Shown here one piece after another: positions 1 to 7,353 of a stretch of DNA of 7,763 nt; within the stretch, counting starts at the first letter, position 1, and the number at the start of each line of letters is the position of its first letter. The translations under genes were made by a program, and so were the position numbers. The stretch is from Rickettsiales bacterium (GTDB taxonomy: Bacteria > Pseudomonadota > Alphaproteobacteria > Rickettsiales > UBA1997): contig JALQXY010000065.1 in NCBI GenBank assembly GCA_023262945.1, positions 1 to 7,763 of the forward strand, written 5' to 3'. The notes under the pieces are model-generated. The model had not been told where the DNA came from. It ran no database searches and saw only the letters and a list, made by a program, of their open reading frames with translations.

Positions 1-303
1 AAAGTCAGATTGTTTAGTTTTTATATGTTTTTTAGGTGGGAATTGGTATCATAGTATATCTAGTTATGATAAAAAAGATTCATGCATCAAAAAGTGCACT
101 AAAATTTTTTTATCATAACTATCTATACCATGATTTAATGACCTAAATCAACTTTCTATTGACGGATTTGGGTTTAAAAAAATTTTACTAAAATTTATCT
201 TTAAAAAAGTAAAGATTAGTATAAAAATTTTTAGAATTTTTATTAAGATCGCAATTATTATTTTATGTGCGAGTTATAAATCTTGAAAATTACAAAATAA
301 AAA
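1..303. other. AT-rich intergenic region upstream of purK
   Basis: No gene is supportable on either strand in this stretch. It holds the large palindrome at 48-134, described separately. A second small AT-only inverted repeat lies at 197-203/210-216 (7 bp, 6-nt loop). A weaker 8-pair stem with one G-T pair lies at 142-149/165-172. A possible -10 element TATAAA at 220-225 could serve purK, giving a leader of about 70 nt, but no convincing -35 sits at the right distance. TTGACG at 159-164 resembles a -35 but has no good -10 partner. One + frame is open from the left edge to a TAA at 116-118 (about 38 codons); it shows no recognisable protein and is not called. Any purE gene, the common partner of purK, is not in view. 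Confidence 0.6.
48..134. repeat. Long imperfect palindrome (29-bp arms)
   Basis: Positions 48-76 and 106-134 are reverse complements at 26 of 29 positions. The inner 16 bp (61-76 with 106-121) are perfect. The mismatches are at 53/129, 59/123 and 60/122, and the loop is 29 nt (77-105). The stem is almost entirely A/T and its A6/T6 tracts face the loop, so it is not a classic GC-rich stem followed by a T run. The loop contains the small palindrome AGTGCACT at 93-100. In RNA or in extruded DNA this would form a long hairpin. It could be a transcription end for an unseen upstream gene, a small palindromic or MITE-like repeat of the kind Rickettsiales carry, or a structured leader. The pairing is seen directly; the role is unknown. 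Confidence 0.7.
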
Positions 304-1368
304 GTGCAAGAAAAATCAAAAATAAAAACAATTGGTATAGTTGGCGGTGGTCAGTTGGGTAGAATGATCTGTTTTGCAGCTCATAAAATGGGTTATAAAA
401 CGATTATTTTTTGCGATAAAGAAAACTCGCCCGCTAGTTTTGTTACCAATAAAACAATAATTGCCAATTATGACAATAAAAAAGCTCTAGCAGAGTTTGC
501 GCAATCATCTGATATTATTACTTTTGAATTTGAAAATATTCCATATGAAGCTGTTGAATTTTTAGATAAAATAACACCAGTTTTACCAAAACCACAAATT
601 TTAAAAATTACTCAAGATCGTATCTTAGAAAAAACATTTCTACAAAATATCGGTATCAATGTTACTGATTTTGCAATTATTAAAAACCTTGATGATCTGC
701 AGAAAAATGTAGAAAAATTTGGCAAATCAATAATAAAAACCACTACTTTAGGTTATGATGGTAAAGGTCAATATACTATCAATAATCAATCTGAAATCGG
801 CTCAATTTGGCAAAATATTAACGGCTTATCGTTAATTTTAGAAAAATTCTGTCCTTTTGATTTAGAGATTTCAACTATCGTAGCAAGATCAAAATCTGGC
901 CAAATTAAGACTTTTGCACCAGTTTACAATCAGCATAAAAATTCTATTTTAGATAAAACCATCTACCCAGCGCCAATTTCAAGAAATTTACAAAACAAAG
1001 CTCAAGATATTGCTTGTAAAATTGCCAAAGAAATTGACTTAATAGGAGTTTTGGCAGTTGAATTTTTTGTCTTAGAAGATGATTTGTTAGTTAATGAATT
1101 AGCGCCAAGACCACATAATTCTGGTCATATTACTATGGATTTATGCTTAACCTCACAGTTTGAGCAGTTAATTAGATCTATAGTTGATATTAATTTGGGT
1201 GATGTTAGTTTTTTTGCCAAAGGCTATATGCAAAATTTAATTGGAGAAGATATTCTTAATATTGAGCAATATTATCAAAATCCTAAAGCTAAGATACATC
1301 TTTACGATAAGAGTAAAATTGCAATTGGTAGAAAAATGGGTCACGTTAATTTAATAGAAAAAATATGA
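304..1368 (+). CDS. purK: PurK, N5-carboxyaminoimidazole ribonucleotide synthase
   Basis: This cytosolic ATP-grasp enzyme uses ATP and bicarbonate to carboxylate aminoimidazole ribonucleotide to N5-CAIR, which PurE then rearranges in de novo purine synthesis. The product is 354 residues, a normal family length. Landmarks are the N-terminal nucleotide-fold motif GGGQLGRM (14-21), FEFENIP (74-80), the ATP-grasp loop GYDGKGQ (150-156), the metal and active-site segment NELAPRPHNSGH (264-275), and the C-terminal GRKMGHVN (342-349), after which the protein ends quickly. The start is GTG at 304: an in-frame TAA lies at 298-300, the first ATG (364) would delete the GGGQLG motif, and GTG is the only common start codon between them. 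No Shine-Dalgarno is visible. The TGA stop overlaps the ATG of the next gene, so the two are probably translationally coupled. Identification is firm. Confidence 0.95.
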   Translation: MQEKSKIKTIGIVGGGQLGRMICFAAHKMGYKTIIFCDKENSPASFVTNKTIIANYDNKKALAEFAQSSDIITFEFENIPYEAVEFLDKITPVLPKPQILKITQDRILEKTFLQNIGINVTDFAIIKNLDDLQKNVEKFGKSIIKTTTLGYDGKGQYTINNQSEIGSIWQNINGLSLILEKFCPFDLEISTIVARSKSGQIKTFAPVYNQHKNSILDKTIYPAPISRNLQNKAQDIACKIAKEIDLIGVLAVEFFVLEDDLLVNELAPRPHNSGHITMDLCLTSQFEQLIRSIVDINLGDVSFFAKGYMQNLIGEDILNIEQYYQNPKAKIHLYDKSKIAIGRKMGHVNLIEKI

Positions 1369-2261
1369 ATTTAAAATTTACAAAACAAGAAAATGGTTTT
1401 TTAGGTATAGAAAACAAATATTTAAGCGATCCCAGTCAAGCAAAAGTAATTGTAGTACCTTTTGGCTTTGAAAATTCGGTTAGTTATGGCGAGGGTACAA
1501 AAAATGGTCCAAAATCAATAATTAAAGCCTCAAAACAAGTTGAGCTTTTTGATGAGGAATTCTGGTGCGAGCCTTTTGAAAAATACGGCGTAGCAACATT
1601 AGAAGAATTTTCTATAGATAATTCTTCAATAGAAAACGCACTGAATCAGCTTGAAAAAGTAACAGAAAAAATTTTAAATCAAGACAAATTTCCTCTAATT
1701 TTAGGTGGTGAGCATTCAATAACTGCTGGCTCAATTAGGCCATTTGTTAAAAAATATCCTGATTTAGCAATATTGCATTTTGATGCTCATGCTGATTTAC
1801 GCGATGGTTATGATGGTCAGCATTATTCTCATGCTGCCGCTTTGCGTCGAGTAATGGATAATCCAATTTCTACTCTAGTTTCATGTGGTATTCGTAATAT
1901 TTCAAAAAGTGAAATTCCTTATCTTGAAGCAAATAAAGATCGTATAAATATTCATTTTGCTAAAGATAAAAGTCGTTGGGATATTTCTAAGATTATTGCG
2001 CCTTTAAAAGATCGTCCAGTATTTTTAACATTTGATTTAGACGGTTTTGACTCAAGTTTAATGTCGGCAACAGGAACTCCTGAACCAGGGGGTTTAATGT
2101 GGCAAGAATCTTTAGATATAATAAGAGAAGCTAGTAAGATTTGTAATTTTGTAGGTGCTGATGTTGTTGAATTAGCGCCAATAAAACATTTGCATTCTTG
2201 TGATTTTTTGGCTGCCAAATTATGTTATAAAATTTTAAATTACGCCTTTAATCTTTCTTAA
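1365..2261 (+). CDS. speB: Agmatinase-family ureohydrolase (probable agmatinase)
   Basis: This 298-residue protein belongs to the arginase/agmatinase superfamily of dimanganese hydrolases; agmatinase splits agmatine to putrescine and urea. All six expected metal ligands are visible: H117 in GGEHS, D140/H142/D144 in DAHADLR, and D224/D226 in DLDGFD. The signature TGTPEPGGL (236-244) and GADVVEL (264-270) follow. Length and start fit the family, with the N-terminal segment preceding the FGFENSVSYGEGTKNGP region (33-49). The start codon overlaps the purK stop (ATGA), implying one transcript. The loop after VVEL reads APIKHLHSCDFLAAKL instead of the more familiar E-x-N-P...D pattern, so agmatine is the likely but unproven substrate; another guanidino compound is possible. 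No arginine decarboxylase that would supply agmatine is in the window. Confidence 0.85.
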   Translation: MNLKFTKQENGFLGIENKYLSDPSQAKVIVVPFGFENSVSYGEGTKNGPKSIIKASKQVELFDEEFWCEPFEKYGVATLEEFSIDNSSIENALNQLEKVTEKILNQDKFPLILGGEHSITAGSIRPFVKKYPDLAILHFDAHADLRDGYDGQHYSHAAALRRVMDNPISTLVSCGIRNISKSEIPYLEANKDRINIHFAKDKSRWDISKIIAPLKDRPVFLTFDLDGFDSSLMSATGTPEPGGLMWQESLDIIREASKICNFVGADVVELAPIKHLHSCDFLAAKLCYKILNYAFNLS

Positions 2262-2270
2262 AAAAAGTTA

Positions 2271-2298
2271 AAAAATCTTACATCGTAAGTTGATTTTT
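2271..2298 (+). terminator. Weak terminator-like hairpin after the agmatinase gene
   Basis: Starting 9 nt past the agmatinase stop, AAAAATC (2271-2277) pairs with GATTTTT (2292-2298). Alternatively CTTAC (2277-2281) pairs with GTAAG (2285-2289) around a 3-nt loop. The T run that would end transcription is part of the outer stem. Low G+C makes the structure weak, but the position fits the end of the purK-agmatinase unit. Confidence 0.35.
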
Positions 2299-2367
2299 AT
2301 AAATAAATTTTTAGCATATTGCTATTCCTCTTAATTTATCTAAATACATTTTTTATAATTTCATTAT

Positions 2368-2397
2368 TTGACTTTATTTATAGTGTTAAAAGATTAT
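2368..2397 (+). promoter_or_regulatory. Candidate sigma-70 promoter for the atpHAG operon
   Basis: TTGACT at 2368-2373 is a good -35 match. With an 18-nt spacer it faces GATTAT at 2392-2397, which matches 4 of 6 bases of the -10 consensus. This would start RNA near 2404 and leave a leader of about 37 nt before atpH. A perfect TATAAT also lies at 2354-2359 but has only a poor -35 (TTAATT, 2331-2336), so a second upstream start is possible. This is inferred from sequence match in very AT-rich DNA, where chance matches are common. Confidence 0.35.
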
Positions 2398-2440
2398 AAA
2401 CTTGTTAAGCTGGATGATTTTTAACTTTTAAATAGCTATT

Positions 2441-2989
2441 ATGCCGAGAGTTTCTGTTATTGCCAAAAATTACTCAAAAGCATTGTTTATTGCTGCAAGA
2501 AAAAATAAATCATTAGATGACGTAGAGTTAGAATTAAAGAAATTCAAAGATAATTTCAGTACTAACTTTGCTAATGAGCTAAAAAATCCTGTGATTTCTA
2601 AAAATGATTTAACCAAAGTTGTCACTGAAATTAGTAATAAATTTTCTCTTAGTCCTTTAGTTACTGAATTCTTCTCTTCAATTGTTAAGAATAGAAGATT
2701 AAATCTATTTCCAGAAATTTACGAAGAATTCTCTCGTATTATACAAAAATTTAGAAATATTATTGAGATTGAAATTATCTCTGCGCAAAAAGCTGATAAA
2801 GTAAGTCTTGATAAAATAAAAAATCTAGTGCAAAAAAAATATCCTGATAGAGTTATTAACGTTAAAGAAGCGGTTAATGATAATATATTAGGTGGTTTTC
2901 AAGTTAAGATTGGTTCAAATTTAATTGATGCTAGTCTTAAAAACCAGCTTGAAAAAATCAAAAAAGAGTGCATAGCATCAATTAATTAA
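2441..2989 (+). CDS. atpH: F1Fo ATP synthase subunit delta
   Basis: The delta subunit (OSCP equivalent) sits on top of the F1 head and ties it to the peripheral stalk on the cytoplasmic face of the inner membrane. The 182-residue length is typical. The N-terminal helical domain begins RVSVIAKNYSKALF (3-16); KNRRLNLFPEI (83-93) matches the conserved family segment; the C-terminal domain has GGFQVKIG (151-158) and LIDASLKNQL (161-170). The ATG at 2441 is the natural start, placing the family's short lead before the Y-(A/S)-x-A-L motif. No Shine-Dalgarno is visible. It is the first gene of the F1 operon, with no atpF ahead of it, which is the normal alphaproteobacterial arrangement. atpA starts 17 nt after its stop. 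Confidence 0.93.
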   Translation: MPRVSVIAKNYSKALFIAARKNKSLDDVELELKKFKDNFSTNFANELKNPVISKNDLTKVVTEISNKFSLSPLVTEFFSSIVKNRRLNLFPEIYEEFSRIIQKFRNIIEIEIISAQKADKVSLDKIKNLVQKKYPDRVINVKEAVNDNILGGFQVKIGSNLIDASLKNQLEKIKKECIASIN

Positions 2990-3006
2990 TTATTTACCAG
3001 TTATAA

Positions 3007-4542
3007 ATGGAACTTAAAGTTGAAGAATTTTCTAATATTCTACAAAAACAAATATCTAATTTTCAATCATCAGCCAATCTTAAAGAAATAGGAGAGGTTA
3101 TAAAGGTAGGAGACGGTATTGCTAAAGTCTATGGTCTTGATAATGTTCAAGCTGGAGAAATGGTAGAATTTGAATCCGGTGTTAAGGGCATGGCTCTTAA
3201 TCTTGAATCAGATAATGTTGGTATTGTCGTTTTTGGTGATACTCACCTAATCAAAGAAGGTTCTGATGTAAAAAGAACTGGAAAAATAGTTGAAGTTCCA
3301 GTTGGCAAGTCTTTATTGGGGCGAGTAGTTGATTCTCTTGGAAATCCTCTTGATGGGAAGGGTCCTATTGAAGCTAAAGAATATAGAAAAGTTGAATTTA
3401 AGGCACCAGGAATTGTTGACAGAAAATCCGTTTCTGAGCCTATGCAAACTGGTATTAAAGCAATAGATAGCCTTATTCCAATTGGTCGTGGTCAAAGAGA
3501 GCTTATAATCGGCGATCGTCAAACTGGTAAAACTGCTGTTGTTATTGATACTTTTATAAATCAAATTAAAGCTCATGAGCAGAATATCGAGGAAGATAAG
3601 CTTTATTGTATTTATGTGGCTATTGGTCAAAAAAGATCAACAGTAGCACAAATTGTCAAAACTCTTGAAGATGCTGGTGCGATGAAATATTCAACAGTAG
3701 TTTGTGCTACAGCTTCTGAAGCGTCTGCTTTACAATTTTTTGCACCATATACTGGATGCGCTATTGGTGAATATTTCCGCGACAACGGTATGCATGCTTT
3801 AATTGCTTATGATGACTTAAGTAAGCACGCCGTAGCTTATCGTGAAATGTCTTTACTTCTTCGTCGTCCACCAGGAAGAGAAGCTTATCCTGGAGACGTT
3901 TTTTATATTCATTCTCGCTTATTAGAAAGAGCAGCTAAAATGTCTGACAAAAAAGGTGGAGGTTCTTTAACTGCTCTTCCCATCATTGAAACTCAGGCTG
4001 GAGATGTCTCTGCTTATATACCAACTAATGTTATATCAATCACTGATGGTCAGATTTTTTTAGAAACCGATCTTTTTTACAAAGGTATTAAGCCGGCGGT
4101 GAATGTTGGTTTATCTGTTTCTCGTGTAGGTTCAGCAGCTCAAACAAAAGCCATGAAGCAAGTTGCTGGCACGATCAAGCTTGATCTTGCTCAATTCAGA
4201 GAGCTTGAGTCATTTGCTCAATTCGGTTCTGATCTTGATCTTGCTACACAAAAATTACTTGATAAAGGGCGTAAATTGACTGAATTACTGAAGCAAAATC
4301 AATATAGTCCACTTAATCTTGAGCAGCAGGTCGTATCAATTTATATCGGGGTTAAGGGTTATTTGGAAAAGATAGATGTAAAAGATATTACTAAATTCGA
4401 ATCTGAATTTTTGCGTAAAATTGAATCATCTTATCCGGATATTTTAATTTCTATTGCTAAAGAGCGTAAATTAATTGAAGAAACAGAAGAGAAGCTGAAA
4501 AAGGCAATCGTTGAATTCATCGATATTTTTTTGAGTAAATAA
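3007..4542 (+). CDS. atpA: F1Fo ATP synthase subunit alpha
   Basis: Alpha forms the F1 hexamer with beta, binds nucleotide at non-catalytic sites and supplies the arginine finger to the catalytic sites. At 511 residues it is full length. Domains in order are the N-terminal beta-barrel (about 25-95), the nucleotide-binding domain with P-loop GDRQTGKT (169-176, K175), the Walker B segment LIAYDD (265-270), and the conserved [15 protein letters not shown] (283-297) and [18 protein letters not shown] (324-341). The arginine finger is R373 in [10 protein letters not shown], followed by the C-terminal helical domain. The sequence reads as Rickettsiales-type, for example [20 protein letters not shown] (255-274). 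Its G+C is higher than that of purK, as expected for a highly conserved gene. No Shine-Dalgarno is visible. It lies between atpH (17-nt gap) and atpG (1-nt gap), so one transcript is very likely. Confidence 0.98.
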   Translation: MELKVEEFSNILQKQISNFQSSANLKEIGEVIKVGDGIAKVYGLDNVQAGEMVEFESGVKGMALNLESDNVGIVVFGDTHLIKEGSDVKRTGKIVEVPVGKSLLGRVVDSLGNPLDGKGPIEAKEYRKVEFKAPGIVDRKSVSEPMQTGIKAIDSLIPIGRGQRELIIGDRQTGKTAVVIDTFINQIKAHEQNIEEDKLYCIYVAIGQKRSTVAQIVKTLEDAGAMKYSTVVCATASEASALQFFAPYTGCAIGEYFRDNGMHALIAYDDLSKHAVAYREMSLLLRRPPGREAYPGDVFYIHSRLLERAAKMSDKKGGGSLTALPIIETQAGDVSAYIPTNVISITDGQIFLETDLFYKGIKPAVNVGLSVSRVGSAAQTKAMKQVAGTIKLDLAQFRELESFAQFGSDLDLATQKLLDKGRKLTELLKQNQYSPLNLEQQVVSIYIGVKGYLEKIDVKDITKFESEFLRKIESSYPDILISIAKERKLIEETEEKLKKAIVEFIDIFLSK

Positions 4543-4543
4543 T

Positions 4544-5434
4544 ATGTCTAATCTTAAGGCGCTTAAAACTAGAATAAACTCAGTTAAGTCGACACAAAAA
4601 ATGACTAAAGCCATGAAAATGGTTGCAGCTTCTAAGATGAAAAAAGCTAAAGCATTAGTTGAATCTTCTAGGCCATATTCAAATAAAATCGAAGAGATGA
4701 TTTCGCAAATTGCTTCTAATACTGCAATTAGAAAGAATCTTGATACAAAATTTCCTTTACTAACGGGTAGATCAAAAAATAAAAACTATTTAATTGTTGT
4801 TATTTCTTCAGATCGTGGCTTGTGCGGAGGCCTTAATAGTGCTGCTGTTAAATTCGCTAAGATAAGAATAGAGGAATTAAAAAAACAAGATGTTGATGTA
4901 ACAGTTTTTTGTGTCGGTAAAAAAGGTTATGAACAATTAAAGACGAATTATAAAAATATTATTATAGATAATATTTTTGGTATCTTTAAGAATAATATAG
5001 ATTATAAAGTAGCGCAACAAATATCAGATAAATTGATAACTCTTTTTGAGGAGCGTAAATTTGATGTTTGCGAAGTTGTATATAGTAAATTTAAGTCGGC
5101 TATTGTTCAAGAGCAAATATGTAAGCAGATAATTCCAGTACAAATTAATCAAGATAGTACTCAAATAAAAAAACCACAATCACCTATTAATTATGAATCA
5201 GATAGAGAAGAGATATTATCTGAACTTTTACCAAAAGCTTTGATGATGCAAATTTACAATGAATTGCTAGAAAATAATGCTTCAGAGCAGGGTGCTAGAA
5301 TGGCTGCTATGGAGTCTGCTACTAATAACGCTGGGCAAATGATAAAAAATCTTACCCTTCATTATAATCGTACTCGTCAAGCTAATATCACAACTGAACT
5401 AATAGATATTATTTCTGGTGCTAATTCTGTTTAG
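4544..5434 (+). CDS. atpG: F1Fo ATP synthase subunit gamma
   Basis: Gamma is the rotating central shaft that couples proton flow through Fo to the alpha-beta catalytic sites. The protein is 296 residues, a normal length. The N-terminal coiled-coil helix reads ALKTRINSVKSTQKMTKAMK (6-25), the central Rossmann-like part contains SSDRGLCGGLN (88-98), and the C-terminal helix contains ASEQGARMAAMESATNNAG (246-264) and ends ITTELIDIISGANSV (282-296). It starts only 1 nt after the atpA stop, so coupled translation is likely; a GAG in the end of atpA is the only SD-like element. The usual next genes, atpD (beta) and atpC (epsilon), do not follow: an intergenic hairpin and an opposing gene come next. 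They must be elsewhere if the complex is functional. Confidence 0.95.
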   Translation: MSNLKALKTRINSVKSTQKMTKAMKMVAASKMKKAKALVESSRPYSNKIEEMISQIASNTAIRKNLDTKFPLLTGRSKNKNYLIVVISSDRGLCGGLNSAAVKFAKIRIEELKKQDVDVTVFCVGKKGYEQLKTNYKNIIIDNIFGIFKNNIDYKVAQQISDKLITLFEERKFDVCEVVYSKFKSAIVQEQICKQIIPVQINQDSTQIKKPQSPINYESDREEILSELLPKALMMQIYNELLENNASEQGARMAAMESATNNAGQMIKNLTLHYNRTRQANITTELIDIISGANSV

Positions 5435-5498
5435 AGATTGGATTTTTAACAAAATATTTCTGAAATAAAAATTTTAAAAACCAAATATTTTTAATTAT

Positions 5499-5517
5499 AA
5501 AGCTTATGGCTTTTTTT
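5499..5517 (+). terminator. Rho-independent terminator after atpG
   Basis: AAAGC (5499-5503) pairs with GCTTT (5509-5513) around the loop TTATG, and a run of seven T residues spans 5511-5517. The stem is short, but hairpin plus T run, 64 nt past the atpG stop and before the convergent gene, fits a transcription end for the atpHAG operon. Read from the other strand the hairpin is not followed by a T run, so it looks directional. Confidence 0.5.
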
Positions 5518-5545
5518 AATTTGATAAAAAACTGCTTATTAAATT

Positions 5546-7033
5546 TTATTCATTTATTTTTTTTTCAAAATAATCAAAAATAGCCTCATAAATTTTATCA
5601 CCTTCAACTATATCTTCTATACCTGCATCAATATTTGGATTATCGTTAATTTCAATTACGTAAGGCTTTTTATCAATTTCTTTTATATCAACTCCATAAA
5701 GACCGCTTCCAATTAGATTTGCAGCTTTAAGTGCAATTTCCAATACTTTTTTTGGAACTTTTTCAATTTTTACCGCCTCTGACCTTCCTTCTTTATGATG
5801 GCGTGAATTATGATTATATATTTGCCAGTGCTTTTTAGCCATAAAGTATTTGCAGGCAAATAGTGGTTTTTGGTCTAAAATTCCTATTCTCCAGTCAAAT
5901 TCAGATGGTAGAAATTTTTGTACTAATATTAATTCGCTTTGTTTAAATAATTCATGTATTTTTTTGTAATATTCCTCTTCATTGTTAACTTTAAAAACTC
6001 CAGTGGAAAAAGATCCGTCTGGTATTTTTAGAACTAAAGGAAAGTCTAGTTTATTATTTGTAACATAATTTTTTTGATGACGACTAATAAAAAAAGTTGG
6101 CGGTACTAAAATTTTATTATTTTTTAGCAATTCATACAAAAATATCTTATTACAACAAAGCAATATTGATTCTTTATTATCTATACATGGTATATCTTCT
6201 TTAGCGGCTTTTTGTGCAAATTTATAAGTATAGTGATTTACATTTGTAGTGGTACGAATAAATAATGCATCATATTCAAGCAAGCTATTAAATTTGCTAC
6301 TATCTATCAATTCAACATAAAAACGCTTTTTACGACCAATTTCTACAAATTTTTTTAATGCTTTTGAGTTAGAAGTTGGATGGGTATCATTTTTGTCTAT
6401 CAGTATTGCTAACCAATATCTTTCAGGTAATTGCCCTTTTTTGACCCAATATGATCCAATATATTTTGTTAGCGATTCATTAAAAAGGGAAATTTGATCA
6501 TTTAAATCTTGAAGCTTAGCAGGTTCTATTTCTTTAATTCTTAAGCGATCTTTTCTATAATGAAAACTAACTTTCATAATTGGTAAACGAAAAGTATCAA
6601 ATAAAATTTGACCCAATTTTTCCAATGCAACAATGTTGCTACGACCAAAAAAGAACATAATTTGATTATCGTGACTATTTAATTTTTTTATAGTCTGTTC
6701 AATTATCTTTTGTAATTTAAGATCAGATTCTATTGTAATAATTGAATCACGATGAAGCCTTTTCCATTTTGCGTGAACAATATCAGAAACAGCTGGAATG
6801 CATCTTTGTTTGCGTGCTTGTGCTAATAATGAGCAATAATATCCAATATCTAAATATTCATAATTATCGCACAAATTAATTATACGTAAAGAGCTTTTAT
6901 TTTGTATCGATTCTGGAATTTTGCTAGCAATATAATCTTCGGCAGAAATAATTAGATGATTGTTATCGATACCTAATTTATATTTTTCTGGATTGTTGCA
7001 AACAATAATGTAATTAGAATTATAAAATTTCAT
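5546..7033 (-). CDS. RimK-like ATP-grasp ligase with N-terminal RLAN domain
   Basis: The 495-residue product has two parts. The N-terminal ~200 residues match the RimK-like ATP-grasp N-terminal (RLAN) type, with NLCDNYEYLDIGYYCSLLAQ (53-72) as the clearest stretch. The rest is a RimK-type ATP-grasp module: RTTTNVNHYTYKFAQKA (260-276), DNKESILLCCNKIFLYELL (285-303), the ATP-binding PLVLKIPDGSFSTGV (332-346), QKFLPSEFDWRIGI (372-385), and the metal-binding end GVDI...YVIEIND, where D449, E461 and N463 have the expected spacing. Such enzymes join an amino acid to a carboxylate through an acyl-phosphate. Classic RimK adds glutamates to ribosomal protein S6, but this longer architecture is a separate subfamily whose substrate is not known to me. 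The ATG at 7033 follows a weak AAAAGA element. It is monocistronic here and convergent with atpG; the peptidase and GCS2-type ligase partners sometimes found beside this family are not in view. No signal peptide or membrane segment is apparent, so it is probably cytosolic. Confidence 0.8.
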   Translation of the reverse strand: MKFYNSNYIIVCNNPEKYKLGIDNNHLIISAEDYIASKIPESIQNKSSLRIINLCDNYEYLDIGYYCSLLAQARKQRCIPAVSDIVHAKWKRLHRDSIITIESDLKLQKIIEQTIKKLNSHDNQIMFFFGRSNIVALEKLGQILFDTFRLPIMKVSFHYRKDRLRIKEIEPAKLQDLNDQISLFNESLTKYIGSYWVKKGQLPERYWLAILIDKNDTHPTSNSKALKKFVEIGRKKRFYVELIDSSKFNSLLEYDALFIRTTTNVNHYTYKFAQKAAKEDIPCIDNKESILLCCNKIFLYELLKNNKILVPPTFFISRHQKNYVTNNKLDFPLVLKIPDGSFSTGVFKVNNEEEYYKKIHELFKQSELILVQKFLPSEFDWRIGILDQKPLFACKYFMAKKHWQIYNHNSRHHKEGRSEAVKIEKVPKKVLEIALKAANLIGSGLYGVDIKEIDKKPYVIEINDNPNIDAGIEDIVEGDKIYEAIFDYFEKKINE

Positions 7034-7063
7034 TTATAGATCTTTTAGTAATTAAGTATTTTT

Positions 7064-7101
7064 ATTTTATACCATTTTCAGGTTAAGATGTTATTATACC
7101 A
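7064..7101 (-). promoter_or_regulatory. Candidate extended -10 promoter(s) for the RimK-like gene
   Basis: On the minus strand two extended -10 elements lie 27 bp apart. TGGTATAAT covers 7093-7101 (perfect TATAAT), and TGGTATAAA covers 7066-7074. The proximal one has ATAACA at 7089-7094 as a 4/6 -35 with 17-nt spacing. The distal one lacks a good -35, though the TGn extension can compensate. Either would give a short leader before the start codon at 7033. On the + strand they appear as the direct repeat TTATACCA at 7067-7074 and 7094-7101. Confidence 0.45.
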
Positions 7102-7130
7102 AAGACCACCGTGAACAAGTTGTAAAACCT

Positions 7131-7334
7131 ATGCAAAAATTAATGGCTGAATTTTTAAGGGTTATCGAGCAAAACCGAAAGTATAAAACAGTTGAAAATT
7201 ACACTTACAAGACTTTTTCACGATTTGGAGTTGAAAACGATAGGGGAGTGTTGCAAAACGTACTAGATGCAAATTTGTCGGGTGTTGCATTGGAAGTAAA
7301 TTTATCCCGATATAAAGAAAATTGTAAATGTTAA
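7131..7334 (+). CDS. Small hypothetical protein, possibly 5'-truncated phage gene
   Basis: From the first ATG this encodes 67 residues, MQKLMAEFLRVIEQNRKYK... ending RYKENCKC, with no motif I recognise. The same frame is open back to 7056, and the residues just before the ATG (YYTKDHREQVVKP, about 7092-7130) look like genuine protein rather than translated AT-rich spacer. There is no ATG, GTG or TTG in frame between the TAA at 7053-7055 and 7131. Either translation starts at 7131 without a visible Shine-Dalgarno, or the true N-terminus has been lost, for example at an insertion or assembly junction near 7080-7103. It lies 19 nt before the next gene on the same strand, as expected for neighbouring genes of a phage module. 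Function unknown. Confidence 0.5.
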   Translation: MQKLMAEFLRVIEQNRKYKTVENYTYKTFSRFGVENDRGVLQNVLDANLSGVALEVNLSRYKENCKC

Positions 7335-7353
7335 ACTTTAAAAAATAAAAAAA

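Noticed and set aside
2..118. Open + strand frame from the left edge to TAA at 116-118
   Set aside because: About 38 codons of Cys/Lys/Ser-rich sequence with no recognisable family, and its last part is formed by the palindrome; too little to call a gene end.
142..172. 8-pair stem CCTAAATC/GATTTGGG as a terminator
   Set aside because: Contains a G-T pair, has a 15-nt loop and is followed by only three T residues; not convincing.
1952..2218. 88-codon minus-strand open frame
   Set aside because: Lies wholly inside the well-supported agmatinase gene and shows no domain; a shadow frame.
2354..2359. Perfect TATAAT upstream of atpH
   Set aside because: No adequate -35 at 16-18 nt; such hexamers are frequent by chance in spacer this AT-rich, so it is kept only as an alternative in the promoter entry.
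3313..3630. 105-codon minus-strand open frame
   Set aside because: Antisense to the conserved P-loop region of atpA, low-complexity Ser/Asn/Ile-rich product; a shadow frame.
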